Positions 1 to 9,965 of a DNA stretch of 18,714 bases are shown here, piece by piece. This stretch comes from Gaeumannomyces sp. JS-464 (Eukaryota; Ascomycota; Sordariomycetes; Magnaporthales; Magnaporthaceae), in NCBI GenBank assembly GCA_002197995.1, contig NGZR01000023.1, forward strand, positions 1 through 18,714, in the 5' to 3' direction. Both the position numbers and the translations under genes were made by a program. The notes beneath the pieces were generated by a model. The model made no database searches and was not told the origin of the DNA. It saw only the letters and a list, made by a program, of their open reading frames with translations. Each line of letters opens with the position of its first letter. The stretch's first letter is position 1.

Positions 1-135
1 ACACACACACACACGTGCACGGGTGGGTTACACACACGCTACCACACACGGGCTTCACGGGGGTTACACGCTTTGTACACTTACTACGGGGTTGTACACA
101 CGGTACCACGGGTGGGTGGTTTACGTACACACACG

Positions 136-239
136 GTGCACGGGTACGGTGACACACACACTGTCACGTGGCCCACCACGCGCCCGCCACGGCTTACGCG
201 ACACCCCCCACGCACCCGCTCGGTTACGGCCTGGGGGGC
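136..239 (+). repeat. IGS dispersed repeat, block 1
   Basis: It begins with the GTGCAGGGTAGGTG (restored) motif, then an A-run, CTGTCA, GTGGCCCAC, GCGCCCGCCACGGCTT and a GC-rich tail. Diverged relatives lie at 865-960 and 1101-1187, and the same block recurs in the second unit at about 11450-11553. These are probably remnants of unequal exchange within the spacer. Confidence 0.7.
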
Positions 240-746
240 CTGGGGGCCTGTGGCTCGACGACTGTTGGGGGTTGTACACACACGTGCACGGGTACGGTGG
301 GTGGGTGACACACGGTGCACGGGTACGGTGTACACACACCTACACACTACTACTACATACTTACACTACACTACACACCGACACACTACACACGGTTTAC
401 GTACGACACACCGGACTACACACGTTTTACACTACACCACTTACTGCACGTGGACACACTACACCTACTACACTTACAACAACCGGTGGTACACACACAC
501 TGACACCACACTTACACCACACGGTTGGTGGACACTTTACTACACGGGTTACACACGTACACACTGGTACACACACACTGTGGCCACACTGACACACGCA
601 CTACACACACTACACGTTACACTTACTACACACACACCCGTACCACTACACACACACTCGCGCGGTTTACTTCCACACACCCGCTGTTTACACTACTACA
701 CCCTACACACACCGCACGCCACGGTTGCTACTCGCTCGACTTTCGT

Positions 747-807
747 ACACACACACACACACACACACACACGACTACACACACACACACACACGACACA
801 CACACAC
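747..807 (+). repeat. Apparent CA microsatellite, really interrupted poly-A
   Basis: As written this is a run of ac dinucleotides broken at 773-776 and 795. Restored, it reads A13 G A T A9 G A6. The second copy at 12078-12133 differs in run lengths, in steps of whole 'ac' pairs, as expected for homopolymer-length error or natural variation in the underlying A-run. Confidence 0.85.
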
Positions 808-864
808 CGCCACACGTGTGCACACACGTACCACGGGTACGCTGGGTACACGCGGACACGTACC

Positions 865-960
865 GACGGTACGGTGACACACACTGTCACGTGGCCCACC
901 GGCGCCCGCCACGGCTTGACCACACACCCCCTACGCACCCGCCCGGCTACGGCCTGGGGA
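865..960 (+). repeat. IGS dispersed repeat, block 2
   Basis: Diverged copy of the block at 136-239: GGTGA, A-run, CTGTCA, GTGGCCCAC, GCGCCCGCCACGGCTTGA, then a GC-rich tail. It sits just before the short tandem array. The counterpart in the second unit is at about 12190-12285. Confidence 0.7.
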
Positions 961-1004
961 CCGCCGCTGGCTCGACGGTACGGCGGGGTGACACGGACAC
1001 ACAC

Positions 1005-1124
1005 GTGCACGGGTACGGTGACACACACGTGCACGGGTACGGTGACACACACGTGCACGGGTACGGTGACACACACGTGCACGGGTACGGTGACACACAC
1101 GTGCACGGGTACGGTGACACACAC
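1005..1124 (+). repeat. Five-copy IGS tandem repeat (24 as written, 18 restored)
   Basis: Five perfect head-to-tail units start at 1005, 1029, 1053, 1077 and 1101. The restored unit is AAAAGTGCAGGGTAGGTG. The second rDNA unit also has five copies (12329-12447), one of them lacking a G. The GCAGGGTAGG core also recurs singly across the rest of the IGS, so this array looks like a local expansion of a spacer-wide motif. Confidence 0.92.
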
Positions 1125-1187
1125 TTACTTACGTGGCTCACCACGCGCCCGTACACGGCCTACACTACACACCCCCTGGGACCTCGA
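1101..1187 (+). repeat. IGS dispersed repeat, block 3
   Basis: It starts within the last short tandem unit and continues with a GTGGCTCAC / GCGCCCGTA variant of the blocks at 136-239 and 865-960. It is the most diverged of the three. Counterpart at about 12424-12511. Confidence 0.55.
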
Positions 1188-1306
1188 CCCGGTGGGGTGC
1201 CCGGGCCGCGGGCGACACACACGCGCGGCGACGTCACGGTGCCCCCACCGACCCACACGTCGACACTTTGGACGGCCCACACCGCGGACGACTGGGTTTG
1301 GTGGCC

Positions 1307-1437
1307 GTGGGTCGACTTTTTACACACCCTCCCACTACCACACACTACACTTTTTCGGACACACTCGCTCGCGGCACCCGGACACCCCCCACGGGCGGAC
1401 ACACACCCGCGGGACTCGACTGTCGGTGGGTACTACT
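1307..1437 (+). promoter_or_regulatory. Candidate RNA polymerase I gene promoter block
   Basis: A stretch of about 130 bases, from GTGGGTCGATTTTTA through TAATTTTTCGGAAA and GCGGCACCCGGA to GTCGGTGGGTATATGA (restored), has a diverged duplicate farther upstream in the complete IGS (11018-11150). Duplication of a promoter as a 'spacer promoter' is known in rDNA of several eukaryotes. The block ends in TATA-like sequence about 1.0 kb (as written) before 18S, a plausible distance for a 5' external transcribed spacer. The role and the start point are inference; the duplication is directly visible. Confidence 0.45.
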
Positions 1438-2458
1438 GACGACACACGGGGGCCTGGACGCCGGGACGACCCGGCACACACGGGCGCACACCACCCCCGA
1501 CTCTCACGCGGGTGGGGTGCACGCGCGCACGTGGTTTACCACGGTGCCTTTGGGCCCACGTCGACCCGCTGCACGGCGCTTCGCCCCCGCTGTGGTTACG
1601 TTCCCCTCTGGACCCGCCCCCGGGCGCTACACACGACCGGGGTTTGCCACCTGGCACGCCCGCGGTGGTTACGTTCCCCTCTGGACCCGCACCTCGTGCG
1701 CTACACACGACCGGGGTTTGCCACCTGCGCGCCCGCCGCACGTTACGTTCCCCTCTGGACCCGCCCCACGGCGCTACACACGACCGGGGTTTGCTGCACG
1801 CGGGCGCACCGCCTGCCCACGCCCCTGCACACCGCGGGCGCTGGGCCCGGCGCGTCCCTTACTTTGACACCACGGCCGTCGTCGCGTGGACCCGTTACTG
1901 CACGCCTCGTACGGACGACCACCACCCTCGGTCACACGGCGGCCCACTGGCGGCGGCCACACCCCCTGGACGCGGCGCACCGCTACCGGCGCACTGCGCT
2001 CACACCCGGCTGCCCTGACACGCGGTGGCGCCCCCGGGCGCTACCCGCCCACACGGTTGGGCTCTGACACGACCCGCTGGCCCCTGGCCACACACGACTC
2101 ACACACACGACGCACTCGGGACGACCACCCCACCCCGCCGGGGACCGCTGACACCACGCACGACACCCTCCGGGGCGACGGACCTCCTCCTGGGCGGCCT
2201 ACGGCGGCACCCCGGCCCCCTGACCCGGGGCCTCGTGCCCGCCGACACGGCACGCCTGGGGACGCACGACGACGGGGGACACACGCGGACTGCCCCCGCG
2301 GGGCACCCTCCGGCGCTTGCCGGCGGTCGCCTCACGGGGGCGGGGCGCCTGACACGGCCTCACACACACACCTCACGGGCGCCCCCTCCACGTACACCTA
2401 CACTTCTCCGCCCCGTGACACACCGGGCGGTGGCCACACCCCGGCGCACCGACTACGT
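1438..2458 (+). other. Probable 5' external transcribed spacer (5'ETS), first copy
   Basis: GC-rich non-coding stretch between the candidate promoter block and the 18S 5' end. It includes the three-copy repeat at 1595-1802. The left boundary depends on the inferred promoter; the right boundary is the conserved 18S start. No other gene or RNA is recognised in it. Confidence 0.55.
1595..1802 (+). repeat. Three-copy 73-base tandem repeat in the presumed 5'ETS
   Basis: Three imperfect head-to-tail units start at about 1595, 1668 and 1742. Each opens with restored GTTAGTTCCCCTCTGGACC and includes a conserved CGCTAAA CGACCGGGGTTTGC segment. The spacing is 73-74 bases as written. Copy number is the same in the second unit (12920-13126). 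Tandem repeats inside a transcribed spacer could form repeated hairpins in the pre-rRNA, but no role is shown. Confidence 0.9.
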
Positions 2459-5146
2459 TACCCTGGTTGACTTCTGCCACGTACGTCACTACTGCTTGTC
2501 TTACACACGACTTACACGCCACTGCACTGTCTACACGTACTACACGCACTTACTACCACGCGACACACCTGCGACACTGGCTCACTTACACACTCACGTT
2601 ACTCGTTTACTTTGACTACGTACCCTTACCTACCACTGGACTACACCCGTGGTACACTTCTACGACGCTACACTACCACTGCTGACACACCCCCGACCTT
2701 CGGACACGGGGTGTACTTTACTTACGACTTACACACACGCCACACTGCCCTCCGGGGCTCACCTGGTGACTTCACTGACTACACCTTCTCGACACTCGCA
2801 CCGGCCTTGCGCCGGCGACTGGTTCACTTCACACACTTTCTGCCCTACTCACACCTTTCGACCGGCTGGGTCTTGGCCACGCCGTGGTGACCACACCGGG
2901 TACACCGGACGGGTTACGGGCTCGACCCCCGGACGACACACACGCCTGACGACACACCGGCGTTTACCACTCCACACGGACACGGCACGCACGGCGCGCA
3001 CACACTTACCCCACTGCCGACCACCGGCGACGGTACGTGACCGACGACACACTACCTGACTACCACGGGCTCTTTTGGGTCTTGTACACTTGGACACTGA
3101 CGTACCACACTTTACACTCTCTTACACCGACGGACACCACTTGGACGGGCACACGTCTGGTGCCACGCACGCCGCGGTACACTTCCACGCTCCACACTAC
3201 GCGTACTACTTACACACGTTGTTGCACGTTACACACACACGCTCGTACGTTGACACCCTTGGGCCTGGCTGGCCGGTCCGCCTCACCCGCGTGCACCTGG
3301 TCCGGCCGGGCCTTTCCCTCTGGGGACGCCCCACTGCCCTTTACCTGGGCGTGGCGGGGACACCACGGACCTTTTACCTTTGACACACACACACTTGACG
3401 TGTTCACACACGCACGGCCTACTGCTCGACACTACCACTTACGCACTGGACACTACACTACGACACTACGGACCGTGTGGTTCTACTTTTGTTGGTTTCT
3501 ACGGACCCGCCGTACACTGACTTACACTACGGGACCACGTCGGGGGCGTCACGTACTTCACACTTGTCACGACGGTGACACACTTCTTGGACTTTACTTG
3601 ACACGACCTACACCTACCTGCGACACACGCACTTCGTCACACGGACTGTTTTCACTTACACTCACGGACACCGACACACGTTACGGGGACTCGACACACA
3701 CCGACTCACGACTACCCGTTGTACGTCTTACACCCACTACACACCTACTGCCGACCTACGGGACTCGGGCGGTGTTACTTTTTTGACCCCGCTCGGCACC
3801 CTTACCACCGACACACGTACCACACGTTTCTGGGTTCTGGGGGGACGTACTGGTCGCACACGGCTGACACACCTTACACACGACACACTTGGACACGGGC
3901 ACCCACCCACGGGGTGACACCTGTTGCTTACGCCGCACGCGTCTCTGCCCGTGACACACGCGGCCTGTTGCACCACGCGCACGCACGGTGGGTGGCGTGT
4001 CCCTCGTACACACACCACACCCGTACACGCGCTACGTCACCCACCACGCGTGGCGACCACCCCTCACACACTTGCGGGGACCACGCCTACACACGGCGCT
4101 CGACGTACCGACACACCACGCGGGACACACCCACGCTGGCCGGCCGCCGCCGGACCGTGACACACCCTCACGCGCACTGCTACCACACTGGCCACACTCC
4201 GCACGCCGACGCCCCTACACGGGTACCACACCGCCTACGGGGGACACGGTTCACGACGACCTTGACCGGGGGTGGTCCCTCTCCGGACGGGGCTACACGA
4301 CTACACACGTCCGACGCTCGGGGCGACACACGCCCGGGACTGTTGGTGCTCTGCCACACCTGACACACACTGGGACGCCTGCGGCTTACACTTTGACCTC
4401 ACACCACCGGGGACACACCTCACCCACGGTCCACGACCACCACACCGACGGACTTGACCACGACTTGACGACGCTCTTTCTTGACTTTTGTGGGTGGTGG
4501 TGCACTGGCCGTTCTTACGTTGGTGGACGTGACTTTGTCTGCTTACACTTGCGACTACACCGACACCGACGACCCTTACACCCTGCTACACACTACGCCC
4601 GCGTCGCTTTGGCGGCGCGCACGGCTTCTTACGACGGGACCTACTCGGCTCACACGCCGACTGGACACGTTTGACGGCACACTACACCACGGTCTGTGAC
4701 TGCCCTTACGACTGTTCTGGGCCGCACCGCGCGCTACCACCTGACCACCACGCCACGCGACGTCCTTCCTTGGCCGACGACGGCCCGGGTACACTCTTGT
4801 TACACACCTGTGTCGTGCTGGGGACTACGACGCACTTGCACACTTACTTGCTCTTCACACCGACGGACACTCCCTACGTACACGCGCACACGTCACTCAC
4901 GCTTGCGTTGACTTACCGTCCCTGCCCTTTGTACCACCACCCGCCCGTCGCTACCTACCCGACTTGACACCGGCTCACGTGACGGCCTTCGGACCTGGCC
5001 CACGGGACGGTGGGCACACCTACCCACCCCACGGTGCCGGACACACGTTGTACCGACACCTCGGTCGTTTACGACGGACACGTACACACACGTCGTACAC
5101 CACACGGTCTCCGTTGGTGACACCCACGCGGACGGGACTCACTTAC
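2459..5146 (+). rRNA. 18S rRNA: 18S (small subunit) rRNA gene with group I intron, first copy
   Basis: RNA of the small ribosomal subunit. Restored, the gene opens with TACCTGGTTGATTCTGCCAG at 2459. It carries the 530 loop GTGCCAGCAGCCGCGGTAA at about 3160-3182, the fungal-type variable region GGCCTGGCTGGCCGGTCCGC around 3263, the decoding-site motif GTACACACCGCCCGTCGC at about 4931-4951, and ends GGGATCATTA at 5146. The reading 'ac = A' is needed throughout. As written it is 2,688 bases; without the 457-base intron the rest restores to roughly 1.8 kb, normal for an ascomycete. Two segments differ from the usual fungal sequence in both copies (about 2958-2973 and 3804-3825). The gene is transcribed with 5.8S and 28S by RNA polymerase I. 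The ends rest on alignment from memory and may be off by a base or two. Confidence 0.97.
3916..4372 (+). mobile_element. Group I intron in 18S (site S943), first copy
   Basis: The 18S sequence breaks after restored CACCACCAGGGGT and resumes with GGAGCCTGCGGCTTAATTTG. This places the insertion after the position equivalent to E. coli 943, a known group I site in fungal 18S. The insert follows group I rules: the upstream exon ends in T and the intron ends in G. Restored core elements are visible: AAATTGCGGG (P-like) near 4067-4081, TTCAGAGACTTGACGGG (R-like) at 4250-4270, and TAAGATAAAGTCC (S-like) at about 4293-4312, the pattern of the IC1 subgroup. About 360 nt restored (estimated) leaves no room for a homing endonuclease gene. 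It should self-splice from the pre-rRNA. I could not verify the P1 pairing, partly because of read errors. Confidence 0.9.
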
Positions 5147-5327
5147 ACACGACGTTGACACACACACCTCCACACCCCTGTGACACCCTTACCCTTTACC
5201 TGTTGCTTCGGCGGACCGACCGGCCCCCTGGGGCCCGACACGCCGCCGGACGGTTTCACACACCTCTGACACTCTTTGGTGTACTCTCTGACGGACACAC
5301 ACACACACACACACCCACTACACTTAC
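5147..5327 (+). other. ITS1: Internal transcribed spacer 1 (ITS1), first copy
   Basis: Lies between the 18S 3' end and the 5.8S 5' end. Restored it contains CCCTGTGAACCTTACCTTTA, CTGTTGCTTCGGCGGAC, a GC-rich hairpin-like stretch, GGTTTCAAACTCTGA and CTTTGGTGTATCTCTGAGG followed by an A-run. This pattern is typical of Sordariomycetes and, from memory, closest to the Gaeumannomyces group of Magnaporthales. It is removed during rRNA processing. Confidence 0.95.
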
Positions 5328-5527
5328 ACACACCTTTCACACCACACCGGACTCTCTTGGTTCTGGCACTCGACTGACACGACACCGCACGCGACACACT
5401 GCGACTACACGTACACTGTGACACTTGCACGACACTTCACGTGACACTCACTCGACACTCTTTGACACCGCACCACTTGCGCCCGCCGGTACTTCCGGCG
5501 GGCACTGCCTGTTCGACGCGTCACTTT
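5328..5527 (+). rRNA. 5.8S rRNA: 5.8S rRNA gene, first copy
   Basis: Restored, it begins AAACTTTCAACAACGGATCT, continues CTTGGTTCTGGCATCGATGA, has GAACGCAGCGAAATGCGATA and GAATCATCGAATCTTTGAAC, and ends GAGCGTCATTT. This is the canonical fungal 5.8S, including the GCCGGTATTCCGGC hairpin region near the 3' end. The 200 bases as written restore to about 157, the expected length. 5.8S pairs with the 28S 5' end in the large subunit. It is the cleanest proof of the 'ac = A' reading, because almost every base is conserved in fungi. Confidence 0.98.
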
Positions 5528-5725
5528 CACCCACCTCACACGCCCACGCTTGGTGTTGGGGCACCCCGGCCGCCCGGCGGTCGGGGCCCCACACGTACCA
5601 CTCGGCGGTCTCGCTACGGACCCCTGACGCGCACGTACACCTCGCGGTACACACACCGCGCCTCGCTCGGACGGTTCCCGGCGGGCTTCCACGCCGCTAC
5701 ACACACCCCCTACACTCTTCTTACG
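5528..5725 (+). other. ITS2: Internal transcribed spacer 2 (ITS2), first copy
   Basis: Restored, it opens CACCACTCAAGCCCAGCTTG, then GTGTTGGGGCACCCGGCCGC, CATCGGCGGTCTCGC, GACCCTGAGCGCAGTAACTC and GGCGGGCTTCCAGCCGCTAA before the 28S start. GC-rich stems are evident. The sequence resembles Magnaporthales ITS2 from memory. It is excised between 5.8S and 28S. Confidence 0.95.
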
Positions 5726-8700
5726 GTTGACCCTCGGACTCACGGTACGGACACTACCCCGCTGACACCTTACACGCACTACTCACACTACACGCGGACG
5801 GACACACGACACACCCACCACGGGACTTGCCCTACGTACACCGGCGACGTGACACGCGGCACACCACGCTCACACACTTTGACACACTCTGGCCCCACGG
5901 CCCGACGTTGTACACTTTGCACGACGGACTGCTTTTGTGACCGCGCCTACCCGACGTCCCCTGGACACCGGGGCGCCACCACGACGGGTGACGACGCCCC
6001 GTACTGGTTTGACCGCCGACGCCTCTGTACACACGCTCCTTCGACCGACGTCGACGTACGTTTGGGACACTGCTGCTCTACACACTGGGACGGTACACAC
6101 TTTCTTCTACACACGCTACACACTACCCGGCCACGACGACCCGACTACGCGCACCACACGTACGACGTGACTCGACACACGACTGACACACACGCACCTT
6201 TGACACACACGACGGGTTACACACTACGCACCGTGACACACTTGTTGACACACGGGACACGCGCTCGTGACCCACGACCTTGCGCCGGGCGGACTCACTC
6301 CACGCGTTCTCGCTGGTGCACCTCCGCCCGGCTCACGGCCACGCACTCGGTTTTCGCCGGGGGACCACACACACGCTTCGGGACACCGTACGCTCCTCTC
6401 GGGACGTGTTACTACGCCCGTCGCGTACACTACCCCCGGCGGGGACCCGACGGACCCGCGCTTCGGCACACGGACTGCTGGCGTACACTGGTCACACGCG
6501 ACCCCGTCTTGACACACCACCGGACCCGACGGTCACACGCACTTACGTGCGACGTGTTTGGGTGTACACACACCCCGCACCGCGTACACTGACACACGTG
6601 ACACCGTACGGTGACGACGCTTCGGCGCACTCACTCGACCCGACTCCTGACTGTTTTCGGACTGGACTTTGACGTACGGACGCACTTACACCGCTTGGAC
6701 CCCGACACACGACTGGTGACACCTACTACCTTGACACTACGGGTGACACGCCACGACGGACACACCTCTGGTGGACGGCTCGCACGCGGTTCTGACCGTG
6801 CACACACTCGACTCGTCACACACTTTGACGTACTACGGGGCGACACACGACCTACACTCGACACCCACTCTACGTACGCTGGTTACCCGCCGACACGTTT
6901 CCCTCACGGACTACGCACGTGTCGTCTTCACGTTTTACTGACGGTACACACGCGACACTGACTTACGGGACCTCGGGGCGACTTTTCCTTCACTCCACTT
7001 CTCACACACCTTTACACACTACTGTACACGACACGCCCTTGTTACCTGACCTTTGTGACACCGTGGGCCTTCGACACTGTACCCGACCACCTACGTGGGC
7101 CACTTTTTGGTACACGCACGACACCTGGCGACTGCGGGACTGACACCCGACACGCGGGGTTACACGGTGCCGGACGTGGACCGCTCACTCACGACCACCC
7201 ACCACACACACGGCGTTACGTACCACTCTTGACCACGCACGGACCGGTGGCCACTGGACACGTCGGACACTCCGCTACACGGACCTGTGTACACCACACC
7301 TCACCCTGCCGACACTGTACCTACGCCCTGACACACACTGGACTGGCGCTCACACGCGTCCCACCCCACTACCCCCGCCCTACGGGTACGACACACCGAC
7401 CGCCCTACGGGACGTACGGCGGCCGTGGACGACTACGCGACCGACACGGCTACGGGCGTGACGCCCGGCTACGACGCTGTCTCTACGTGCACGACTCTCG
7501 GTGACGACGTACGCACACTACCTTCACACTGACGACACCTTGACACGGACCCGACACGTGGGGACACACGGTTCCACTGGTGACACCACGCACGTTGGAC
7601 CGTGGGTTACGCCGACTGCCTACACGCCACTACGGGACACGTTCCGTTTCACACACGGGCGCTACGCGCCCCGTACTGGCGACACACGGGACACGCACGG
7701 TTACACTACTTCCTGCGCCTGGACTGTGGGTTTTTCGCGCACACCGCACACCTGACACCGCGGACGACCGACCGGCGGGGGCCCCGGGCACGACGTTACT
7801 CTGTTCTTCTTACACCGGCCCGTCACCCTGGACACACCGGTTTGTCCGGACGACTACGGGTTTACACTGGCCGGACACGACGCCCACGCACCTGTCTGTG
7901 TGGTCCGGTGCGCCCCCGACCGCCCCTTGACACACACTCCGCGGGACGGGACACTACACTTCTCACCGCCACGGTCGTACCTCACTACACCCGCACGCAC
8001 GGTCTCCACACGGTGACACCACGCCTCTGGTTGACTACGACACTACACTGTACGACTACACGGGACACGTCGGCACACACACCACGACTCCGTGACCTGT
8101 CGGGACTACACGGACTTGGCTCTGACACGGGTGTGGGTGCGTTGGGCCTTTGGTGACCGCGCCGGGGGCACGGTCGCCACCTGCCGGGCACACCCGGCCG
8201 GGGGCTTTACGCACACCTGGTTGCCGACCGCCTTACGGCACGGCTTCGGCCGTCCGGCGCACCGGTTACACCACACCGACCTTACGACACCTGGTACCGG
8301 ACCACGGGGGACACTCTGACCTGTCTACACTTACACACACACTACGCACTTGCGACTGGCCGGACACACGCGGTGTTGACCGCACACTGTGACTTTCTGC
8401 CCACGTGCTCTGACACTGTCACCACGCACACACGTACACTTTGACCCACACGCGCGGGTACACACGGCGGGACGTACACCTACTGACCTCTCTTACACGG
8501 TACGCCACACACTGCCTCGTCACTCTACACTTACGTGACCGCGCACTGACACTGGACTTACACCGACGACTTCCCACCTGTCCCTACTCTACCTACTCTA
8601 CGCGACACACCACCACGCCACACGGGACACCGGGCTTGGCACGACACTCACGCGGGGACACACGACACGACCCCTGTTGACGCTTGACCTCTACGTTTGA

Positions 8701-9850
8701 CCACTTGTGACACACGACCACTACGGACGGTGTACGACACGGTGGGACGCTTCGGCGCCGGTGACACACTACCCACCTACCTCCTACTTGTTTTTTTACC
8801 TTACTTCACACTTACACGCGGGGCTGGACTTCGCGTCCACACCTTCTGGTCTTACACCGTCCCTCGCGGGCGGACCCCGGGTTGACACGACCACTTGTCA
8901 CGGTGGGGACGTTTGGCTGGGGCGGCACCACTCTGTTACACACCACTACACCGCACGGTGTCCTACACGGGGGGCTCACTGGACGACACCACGACACACT
9001 CTCCACGTACGACACCACACACACGGGTACACACGTCCCCTTGACTTTTGACTTTTCACGTGTGACACTACCACACACCCACACGTGTGGCCTACTCGAC
9101 TCCTTTACGTCCCGACACACTTTGACGGCTACGACGGTGCCACGACACACGTTACCCACCACGGGACTACACCTGGCTTGTGGCGGCCACACGCGTTCAC
9201 TACGCGACCGTCGCTTTTTGACTCCTTCGACTGTCGGCTCTTCCTACTCACTACCCGACACGCACGACACTTCGGTACACGCGTTGGACTTGTTCACCCC
9301 ACCTACACTACGGGACACCGTGACGCTGGGTTTACGACCCGTCGTGACGACCACGGTTACGTTTTACCCCTACCTGACTGACCCTCGCCGCACACTGGTA
9401 CACTTGACGCTTACGTACCGACGACGGACACCCGCTCACTTCACGACTACACTTGGTTTTTGCGGTTGTCCGACCACGGGCACGTGCCGCGACACGCTAC
9501 CCACTCTGCACGGACTACACCGGCTGACACCGCCTCTACACGTCGGACACTCCTTGCCACGACACCGCGGTGACTACCCTCCCGCACCGTTTACGACCGG
9601 ACTACACGACACTACGGCTCCGGCCTCGTACTCTCACGCACGGCGACACCACTCCCGCCGGCCTCGACACGCGGCCGGCGGTGACTTCGCGTACTTGTAC
9701 ACTTTCGACCACCGCGCGGGGTTACACACTCCTTTGCACGACCGACCTTACGACTGTGCGACACACGGGTCCTGTACACGCACGTACGACGTACGCCTTG
9801 TTGTTACCGACTCTGCTGACGGGTACACGCCCTCCTTCGCCTACGACTTT
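5726..9850 (+). rRNA. 28S rRNA: 28S (large subunit) rRNA gene, first copy, complete
   Basis: RNA of the large ribosomal subunit, carrying the peptidyl-transferase centre. Restored, it starts GTTGACCTCGGATCAGGTAG and ACCCGCTGAACTTAAGCATA at 5726. The peptidyl-transferase region (GGGATAACTGGCTTGTGGC, then CTTTTTGATCCTTCGATGTC) lies around 9160-9240, the sarcin-ricin loop AGTACGAGAGGAAC at about 9413-9431, and TTGTTGTTACGATCTGCTGA near 9800. The 3' end near 9850 is placed by analogy with yeast and is uncertain by perhaps ten bases. The 4,125 bases as written restore to about 3.3 kb, normal for an ascomycete, so I see no intron here, although group I introns are common in fungal 28S. Confidence 0.96.
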
Positions 9851-9965
9851 CCCGACCGTTGGCCCTGTGGGCTTGGGCGCCGGGGGGTTGTGACTGTTTT
9901 TGCTACCGGGACGTGCACGTTTGACCTTTGGTCACGGTTCGTGCTTTCTCTGCACTGCACACACG

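Larger units (their letters stand above)
1..2458 (+). other. rDNA IGS, right part, plus 5' external transcribed spacer (first copy)
   Basis: This non-coding spacer lies upstream of the first 18S gene and matches 11316-13775 of the second copy. From left to right it holds dispersed copies of a restored GCAGGGTAGG motif, three related blocks, an A-run tract, a five-copy short tandem repeat, a candidate RNA polymerase I promoter block, a three-copy repeat of about 73 bases, and finally a GC-rich stretch at 1803-2458 in which I recognise nothing beyond transcribed spacer. No protein gene is present. The open + frames follow from the missing TAA and TAG. Confidence 0.9.

Noticed and set aside
747..807. 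CA dinucleotide microsatellite
   Set aside because: After restoration it is an interrupted poly-A tract. The C's are part of the window-wide pattern.
1005..1124. CRISPR array or telomere-like repeat (GGGTAGG resembles a telomere motif)
   Set aside because: Units abut with no unique spacers, there are no cas genes, and the unit is not TTAGGG. It lies inside an rDNA spacer and recurs in each unit.
73..2067. Very long + strand open frame, rich in Thr, His, Arg and Pro with THVHGYG repeats
   Set aside because: TAA and TAG cannot occur when A is always followed by C, so + frames stay open by default. There is no ATG, and Lys, Glu, Ile and Met codons are missing. It lies over rDNA spacer and its repeats are the IGS tandem array.
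3916..4372. Normal fungal 18S variable-region expansion instead of an intron
   Set aside because: It interrupts an invariant stretch rather than a variable loop and has group I core motifs and T/G boundary bases.
5726..9850. Group I introns in 28S
   Set aside because: The restored length is close to the normal 3.3 kb and the conserved landmarks follow each other without a visible break. A small insertion cannot be excluded by eye.
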